From positions 1 through 64,000 of the forward strand of contig NZ_BMMV01000006.1 of the NCBI RefSeq assembly GCF_014646115.1: a stretch of 64,000 bases of DNA, written 5' to 3'. Within the stretch, counting starts at the first letter, position 1; each line of letters begins with the position of its first letter. The notes under the pieces were generated by a model, which made no database searches, had not been told where the DNA came from, and worked only from the letters and a program-made list of their open reading frames with translations. Of this stretch, positions 59,523 to 64,000 are shown piece after piece. This DNA comes from Streptomyces camponoticapitis. GTDB lineage: Bacteria > Actinomycetota > Actinomycetes > Streptomycetales > Streptomycetaceae. The position numbers were made by a program, and so were the translations under genes.

Positions 59523-60752
59523 TCACCCCAGCAGCAGAGACCTGGGCTGGGCGGAGAGTGCCTGGTCGAGGACGAGGGAAGCGGCTCCCACGGCCGCCAC
59601 GTTCTCGCCGAGCGTGGTGGTGACGACCGTCGTCGGGTGGGTGGCCCTGACGAACGGGGACCGCGCGACCATCGGTTCGATGGTCGCGAGAAGACGGTGC
59701 GCGAGCAGGAGCCATGTCGGGCCGCCGAAGACGATCGTGTCGACGTCCAGGAGTGTCCCCGCGGCGCAGACTCCGCGGCCGATGCGGATGGCGAGGCGCT
59801 CGATGATGCCGTCCGCCTGTGCGTCCCCCTCGGCGGCGAGCGCAGCCAGCCGCTCCAGACCACGCTGGGCGTCGGCCGGATCCAGCACGGTGTACTCGGC
59901 GCCGAGAACGCCCAGCGCGATGGCCTCGTCGACGAGTGTCCGCGTGGAGCAGGCCGCGCCGAGCCCGCCGACCTCGCCCGCGTTCCCGGAGACGCCGCGC
60001 AGCACGGTGTCCTCGACGACCAGCCCCATCCCGGAGCCGGTGCCGAGATAGAAGAAGAGCAGGTTGCGGCTCTCGGTGGCCGCCCCGGCCCAGCGCTCCG
60101 CGACGACGGCGGCCGTGACGTCCTTGTCGAGGAGAGCGGGAAGTCCGGTCGCCTCGCTGAGCCGGTCGCGCAGCGGATAGCGTCCCCAGCCGGGCAGCTC
60201 CGGCGGGTCGACCACCCAGCCGGCGGACGCGTCTATCGGCCCCGGCGCGGCGATGCCCAGGCCCAGGACCCGTTCGTCTTCGATCCCCGACTCGGCCACC
60301 AGCGAGCGCACCGAGGCGGCCATGTCCGCGACGGTCCCGTCGGTGTCGCCGCCACTGGGGGTGCGCTTGCTGCGATGGCCCACGACCGTGCCGAGGAGGT
60401 CCACCAGAACGCAGGTGATCACGGCGGGGTCGAGGTGGACTCCCACGGCGTAGCGCGACGTCGGGACGATTTCGAGCAGCGTGCGGGGTTTGCCGCTGCC
60501 GGTGTTCTGCTTTCCGGACTCGCGGGCCACGCCCTGGTCGAGCAGCCGGCGTGTGATGTTCGAGACCGTTTGCGCGGACAGGCCGGTGGCCTGCGCCAGT
60601 TCGACCCGGCTCAGGCCCGCCGGGTGCCGGCGAATGGCATCCAGGATCACGGACTCGTTGAAGTCCCCCATGCGCGGCAGGTTGGTGCCGCGCCGGATCG
60701 TGCGCTTCTCAGGTCTCCCCGTGTCGGGGGGTCTCACCGTGTTGGTGGTCAA
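59523..60752 (-). CDS. ROK-family transcriptional regulator, zinc motif missing
   Basis: A 409-residue ROK protein. The N-terminal winged helix (about 30-85: VILDAIRRHPAGLSRVELAQ, then ATGLSAQTVSNITRRLLDQG) precedes the kinase-like domain (about 100-400; GLGIAAPGPIDASAGWVVDP). The usual CxCGxxGCxE zinc motif is replaced by GGLGAACSTRTLVDEA, and the GHxxV histidine by GNAGEVGG. It is therefore unlikely to phosphorylate sugars and probably only binds an effector. I chose the TTG at 60752, 4 bases after GAGAGG; an ATG for the MGDFNESV segment, 27 codons later, is possible. It lies next to the alpha-mannosidase and may control it. Confidence 0.85.
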   Translation of the reverse strand: MTTNTVRPPDTGRPEKRTIRRGTNLPRMGDFNESVILDAIRRHPAGLSRVELAQATGLSAQTVSNITRRLLDQGVARESGKQNTGSGKPRTLLEIVPTSRYAVGVHLDPAVITCVLVDLLGTVVGHRSKRTPSGGDTDGTVADMAASVRSLVAESGIEDERVLGLGIAAPGPIDASAGWVVDPPELPGWGRYPLRDRLSEATGLPALLDKDVTAAVVAERWAGAATESRNLLFFYLGTGSGMGLVVEDTVLRGVSGNAGEVGGLGAACSTRTLVDEAIALGVLGAEYTVLDPADAQRGLERLAALAAEGDAQADGIIERLAIRIGRGVCAAGTLLDVDTIVFGGPTWLLLAHRLLATIEPMVARSPFVRATHPTTVVTTTLGENVAAVGAASLVLDQALSAQPRSLLLG

Positions 60753-60881
60753 CGTTCCTCTCCCAGCCTCGGGCGGCGGCGGTTCCGCGCCGCCGCCGCC
60801 CGAAGGCAACAGATCGATGGAAAATGGTACGACGCGGGCGGTGCGCCGGACGCGTCGCGCTCAACCTCCCGGCGAATCAGG

Positions 60882-63800
60882 TCATGTGGTCAGTTCGACG
60901 GCGGGGCGCAGACGCAGGGTGCGGATCTGGAAGGGCCGGAATCCGAGGTCCACGGAATCCTCGCCCGCCACACGCGCCACCTCCTGGTCCGGCCGGGCCG
61001 GCTCCCGATACGGCCGCTCCAGCAGGTCGCAGTCGTGGGCGGTGGCGAGGGGGAAGCCCGCGGACAGGCGCGCCGAGACCGCTCCGCCGCACGCTTCGTA
61101 CAGTCGTACGACGATGTCGCCACCGCGGTCGTCCGCGAGCTTCACCGACTCCACGACCACATCCGTGGTGTCGATCTCGACCAGGGCCCGGGCCAGCGCC
61201 GGGGCCGGCCGGAGAGGCAGGTTCAGCGCGTAGCCTCCGGCGATGGACTCCTCGATCCCCGCCCCGGCCAGCAGCGCGTAGCTGAAGCTGTGCCTGCCTC
61301 GGTCGGCCCCCGGGTCGGGGCTGTGCGGGGACCGGAGCAGGGAGAGGCGGACCGTCGTGGTGGTGCCGCCGCTCTCCCGGGTGTCGCGGCGGACGTCGTG
61401 CCCGTAGGTGGAGTCGTTGAGCAGGGCGGCGCCCCAGTGCCGCTCGCCGACGTGCACCCAGCGGTGCGCCCACAGCTCGAAGCGTGCCGCGTCCCAGCTC
61501 GTGTTCTCGTGTGTGGGCCGCTGCACATGGCCGAACTGGATCTCGGCGCTCTCCCGTTCCGCGTGTACGTCCAGCGGCCAGGCCGCCTTCAGTACGGTGT
61601 CCCGCTCCTGCCAGTCGATGTCGTTTCGGACGGTCACCTGCCGGCTCTCGGCGACGACGTCGATGTGCTGGACGAAACGGGAGGATCCGTACGCGCGCTC
61701 GACCCGTACGGACGCCAGCAGCGGTCCTTCGTCCACGAGGGCCACCGACTCGGCCTCGTCCAGGTCGCGGACGGTGTCGCGGTAGTACGAGTCGATGTTC
61801 CACGCCGACCACAGGTTGGGGTCGTCGGGGTGGAGCTGGAGGAGGTTGCCCGCCGCGCCGGGAGCGATCGCCTCCCGCTTCGCGGCGTGGTCGTAGACGG
61901 AGGTGAGCAGGCCGCGCCGGTCCACGACGACGGTCAGCACACCGTTGTCGAGGACGAAACCGCCGTCCCGGGCCGTGGCGGTGACCGCTTCCCGGGGCGC
62001 GCCCGCGATGCCGCCGGAGGCGAGGGGCGCGACCTCGGCGAGGACCGCCGTACGGCCGTCCGACAGGCGCTGCCCGCCGGTGAACCCGCCGTCGGCGACG
62101 ACGGTGACCTCACGGCGCGCGTACGGTCCGGCGTTGAGGAGCGCGGGGTCTCCGGGCAGCCGGCCGGCCGCGTCGGCGATCAGCGTCTCCAGTTCGGCGT
62201 GGATCTCCGCGTACTCACGCTCGGCCTGCCGGTGCACCCAGGCGATGGACGAGCCGGGCAGGATGTCGTGGAACTGGTTGAGCAGCACGCGCCGCCACAG
62301 CGATTCCAGACGCGCGTACGGGTAGGACGCGCCGGCCCGGACGGCGGCGGTGGCGGCCCAGAGTTCGGCCTCACGCAGCAGCGCTTCGCCACGCCGGTTG
62401 CCGCGCTTGGTGCGAGCCTGGCTGGTGTAGGTGCCGCGATGGTTCTCCAGATACAACTCGCCGCGCCACACGGGATGTTGGTCGCGCTCCGCCCGTGCGG
62501 CCGCGAAGAACGTGTCGGGCGCTTCGACGACGACCTTGGGCGAGCCTTCGAGATCACGCAGACGGCGGGCCTTCTCCAGCATCGAGCGCGTGGGACCGCC
62601 ACCGCCGTCGCCGTGACCGAAGGGGACGAGCGAGCGGGTGGCCGGCCCCTTCTCGGCGAAGTTGCTCTCGGCGTGGGCGAGTTCGCGTGCCGTGAGGGAG
62701 GCGTTGTAGCTGTCGACGGGCGGGAAGTGGGTGAAGATCCGGGTGCCGTCGATGCCCTCCCAGTCGAAGGTGTGGTGCGGCAGCTTGTTCGTCTCGTTCC
62801 AGGACAGCTTCTGGGTGAGGAACCACTCGGCGCCCGCCAGCCTGGCGAGTTGGGGGTACGCGGCGGTGTAGCCGAACGAGTCGGGCAGCCACACGCCCCG
62901 CTGCTCGACACCGAACTCCTCGGCGAAGAAGCGCCGTCCGTAGACGAGTTGGCGGGCCAGGGCCTCACCGCCGGGCAGATTGCCGTCGGCCTCGACCCAC
63001 ATGCCGCCGACCGGGGCCCAATTGCCGTCGGCAGCCGCCTTCTTCATACGGGCGAAGATCTCCGGGCGCTGTTCCTTCATCCACGCGTACTGCTGTGCCG
63101 AGGAGCAGGCGAAGACCAGCTCGGGGTACTCCCCCGCCAGCGTGGTCATGTTGGTGAACGTACGCGCGCACTTGCGCACGGTCTCGCGGACCGGCCACAG
63201 CCAGGCCGAGTCGATGTGGGCGTGGCCGAGGGCGGCGACCGTGTGCGCCGAGGCGTGCGCGGGCCGGGACAGCACATCGGCGAGCCGGCTCCGGGCCTCG
63301 GCCGCGGTGTTCGCCACATCGCTCGGTACGACCGCGTCGGCGGCGCGGCGCAGGGCGTAGAGGATCTCGTGGCGCCGCGAGGAGCCGACAGGCAGCTCGT
63401 GCATCAGCTCGTCGAGCACCTCGATGTCGTGGATGAGGTGCCATATGTCCTCCTCGCGCACCGCGATCTCGGCCTGTGCGAGCCGGTAGATGTGCTCGGT
63501 GCCCGCGGTCTCGGGGGAGCCGTGGTGGATGTGGAGGCCGGCGCTGGCGACGATGGGCGGGTTGGCGGCCAGCTCGATCAGCAGGTCGACCGGGTCGCCG
63601 CCGGTGGCGGATTCGGCGAGCAGCACCGTACGGCTGTAGGGGTGCAGGCCCTGAAGAGGGGCGCCCCGGGCGTCGTGGACGAGGCCCTCCGCCTGCCCGC
63701 CGGGCCCTTTCGTCAGATCGAACCCGAGGTCGAAGACGGCCTCGACGCGGCGGCCCGACCACTCCTCCGGTATCTCGGCGCACGCCCGCATCCAGGTGGT

Positions 63801-64000
63801 CGCCCAGGGCCCGCCCCAGGTGGAGCCGAGCGCGAAGGGTTCGTAGTCGGCGCGCAGGGCGTCGGCCACGGGGACGGGTTCGCCGTCGACGTGCCAGGCG
63901 CTCAAGGCCAGGGGACGGGCCGTGCTGTAGAGCGCGGGGCGGATCACCCGGTCGAGGAGCTTTCGGATCCGGGTCTCGATGATCCGGCGGTCGTCATGCA
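60882..64000 (-). CDS. GH38 alpha-mannosidase, 5' end beyond window
   Basis: About 1040 residues. GH38 hydrolyses alpha-mannosides with retention at a zinc-dependent site. Conserved segments: GHAHIDSAWLWPVRETVRKC (metal His and Asp), GVWLPDSFGYTAAYPQLARL (nucleophile Asp), SWNETNKLPHHTFDWEGIDG and LNQFHDILPGSSIAWVHRQA. A GTG at 63947 could start it, but the frame remains open to the right edge (HDDRRIIETRIRKLLDR) and the codon before CAT ends in TG. The true start is therefore probably the cut codon at 63999-64001. It has no signal peptide and is probably cytosolic, with the ROK regulator downstream on the same strand. Confidence 0.92.
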   Translation of the reverse strand, partial: HDDRRIIETRIRKLLDRVIRPALYSTARPLALSAWHVDGEPVPVADALRADYEPFALGSTWGGPWATTWMRACAEIPEEWSGRRVEAVFDLGFDLTKGPGGQAEGLVHDARGAPLQGLHPYSRTVLLAESATGGDPVDLLIELAANPPIVASAGLHIHHGSPETAGTEHIYRLAQAEIAVREEDIWHLIHDIEVLDELMHELPVGSSRRHEILYALRRAADAVVPSDVANTAAEARSRLADVLSRPAHASAHTVAALGHAHIDSAWLWPVRETVRKCARTFTNMTTLAGEYPELVFACSSAQQYAWMKEQRPEIFARMKKAAADGNWAPVGGMWVEADGNLPGGEALARQLVYGRRFFAEEFGVEQRGVWLPDSFGYTAAYPQLARLAGAEWFLTQKLSWNETNKLPHHTFDWEGIDGTRIFTHFPPVDSYNASLTARELAHAESNFAEKGPATRSLVPFGHGDGGGGPTRSMLEKARRLRDLEGSPKVVVEAPDTFFAAARAERDQHPVWRGELYLENHRGTYTSQARTKRGNRRGEALLREAELWAATAAVRAGASYPYARLESLWRRVLLNQFHDILPGSSIAWVHRQAEREYAEIHAELETLIADAAGRLPGDPALLNAGPYARREVTVVADGGFTGGQRLSDGRTAVLAEVAPLASGGIAGAPREAVTATARDGGFVLDNGVLTVVVDRRGLLTSVYDHAAKREAIAPGAAGNLLQLHPDDPNLWSAWNIDSYYRDTVRDLDEAESVALVDEGPLLASVRVERAYGSSRFVQHIDVVAESRQVTVRNDIDWQERDTVLKAAWPLDVHAERESAEIQFGHVQRPTHENTSWDAARFELWAHRWVHVGERHWGAALLNDSTYGHDVRRDTRESGGTTTTVRLSLLRSPHSPDPGADRGRHSFSYALLAGAGIEESIAGGYALNLPLRPAPALARALVEIDTTDVVVESVKLADDRGGDIVVRLYEACGGAVSARLSAGFPLATAHDCDLLERPYREPARPDQEVARVAGEDSVDLGFRPFQIRTLRLRPAVELTT

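Noticed and set aside
1..64000. tRNA genes, integrases or attachment sites
   Set aside because: I saw no cloverleaf-type sequence, integrase or direct-repeat pair marking an integrated element; a tool search could still find a short tRNA.

Overview
The window looks like about 64 kb of a Streptomyces (or close Streptomycetaceae) chromosome. The DNA is very GC-rich with strong third-position GC. It carries a chaplin, a SigB/SigF-type sigma factor, a roadblock/LC7 protein, a CseABC-like lipoprotein/two-component set, a melC-type tyrosinase pair, DasR-type chitin-response sites, and a malonyl-CoA synthetase closely resembling S. coelicolor MatB. I saw no tRNA, rRNA, CRISPR array, transposase, integrase or attachment site. 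Most of it reads as chromosomal genes in short operons separated by strong hairpin terminators.

Layout. 1-1.6 kb: end of an ABC ATPase plus an FtsX-type permease. 1.7-6.8 kb: a small conserved protein, then lipoprotein, response regulator and sensor kinase (CseABC-like), then a class A PBP-like protein whose transpeptidase motifs are destroyed. 6.9-11.4 kb (minus strand): an uncharacterised protein, an NmrA-like oxidoreductase, a MurE ligase outside any dcw cluster, a 26-codon micro-ORF that may be leaderless, and a DUF2510 membrane protein. 11.4-16.5 kb: a malonate module (carboxyltransferase fusion, MatB, MatC-like carrier, divergent FadR-type regulator) with a palindrome-rich control region. 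16.9-19.3 kb: histidine phosphatase, secreted jelly-roll protein, lipoprotein. 19.3-25.3 kb: desaturase, TetR with EmrB-type exporter, P450, PaaI thioesterase. 25.4-33.3 kb (minus): a very large secreted phosphodiester glycosidase/metallophosphoesterase fusion, a PAS-GAF-SpoIIE phosphatase, and an MFS-TetR pair.

33.5-39.2 kb has an envelope and extracellular-matter theme: chaplin, tyrosinase MelC2 and its chaperone MelC1, GH19 chitinase with a DasR-type site, GNAT and SDR genes, and a fibronectin-III lipoprotein with a second DasR-like site. 39.2-44.3 kb: DUF6397 protein, orphan roadblock protein, a 35-codon ORF translationally coupled to a fused ABC exporter, and a SigF-family sigma factor. 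44.5-49.6 kb: aldehyde dehydrogenase, methyltransferase, small and hypothetical proteins, and a second desaturase paralogue. 49.8-54.2 kb: a SNF2 helicase overlapping a SWIM zinc-finger protein. 54.7-59.5 kb: a choline-to-glycine-betaine operon (aldehyde dehydrogenase, APC permease, GMC oxidoreductase). 59.5-64 kb: a ROK-type regulator lacking the zinc motif and a GH38 alpha-mannosidase that runs off the right edge.

The best candidates for something undescribed are the small ORF/ABC exporter pair at 41.3-43.4 kb, the malonate module with a biotin-less carboxyltransferase, the PBP with a dead transpeptidase beside the Cse-like system, and the 1173-residue phosphodiester glycosidase/phosphatase fusion. 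No complete secondary-metabolite cluster or defence island is evident. Names come from motif recognition by eye, without database searches.
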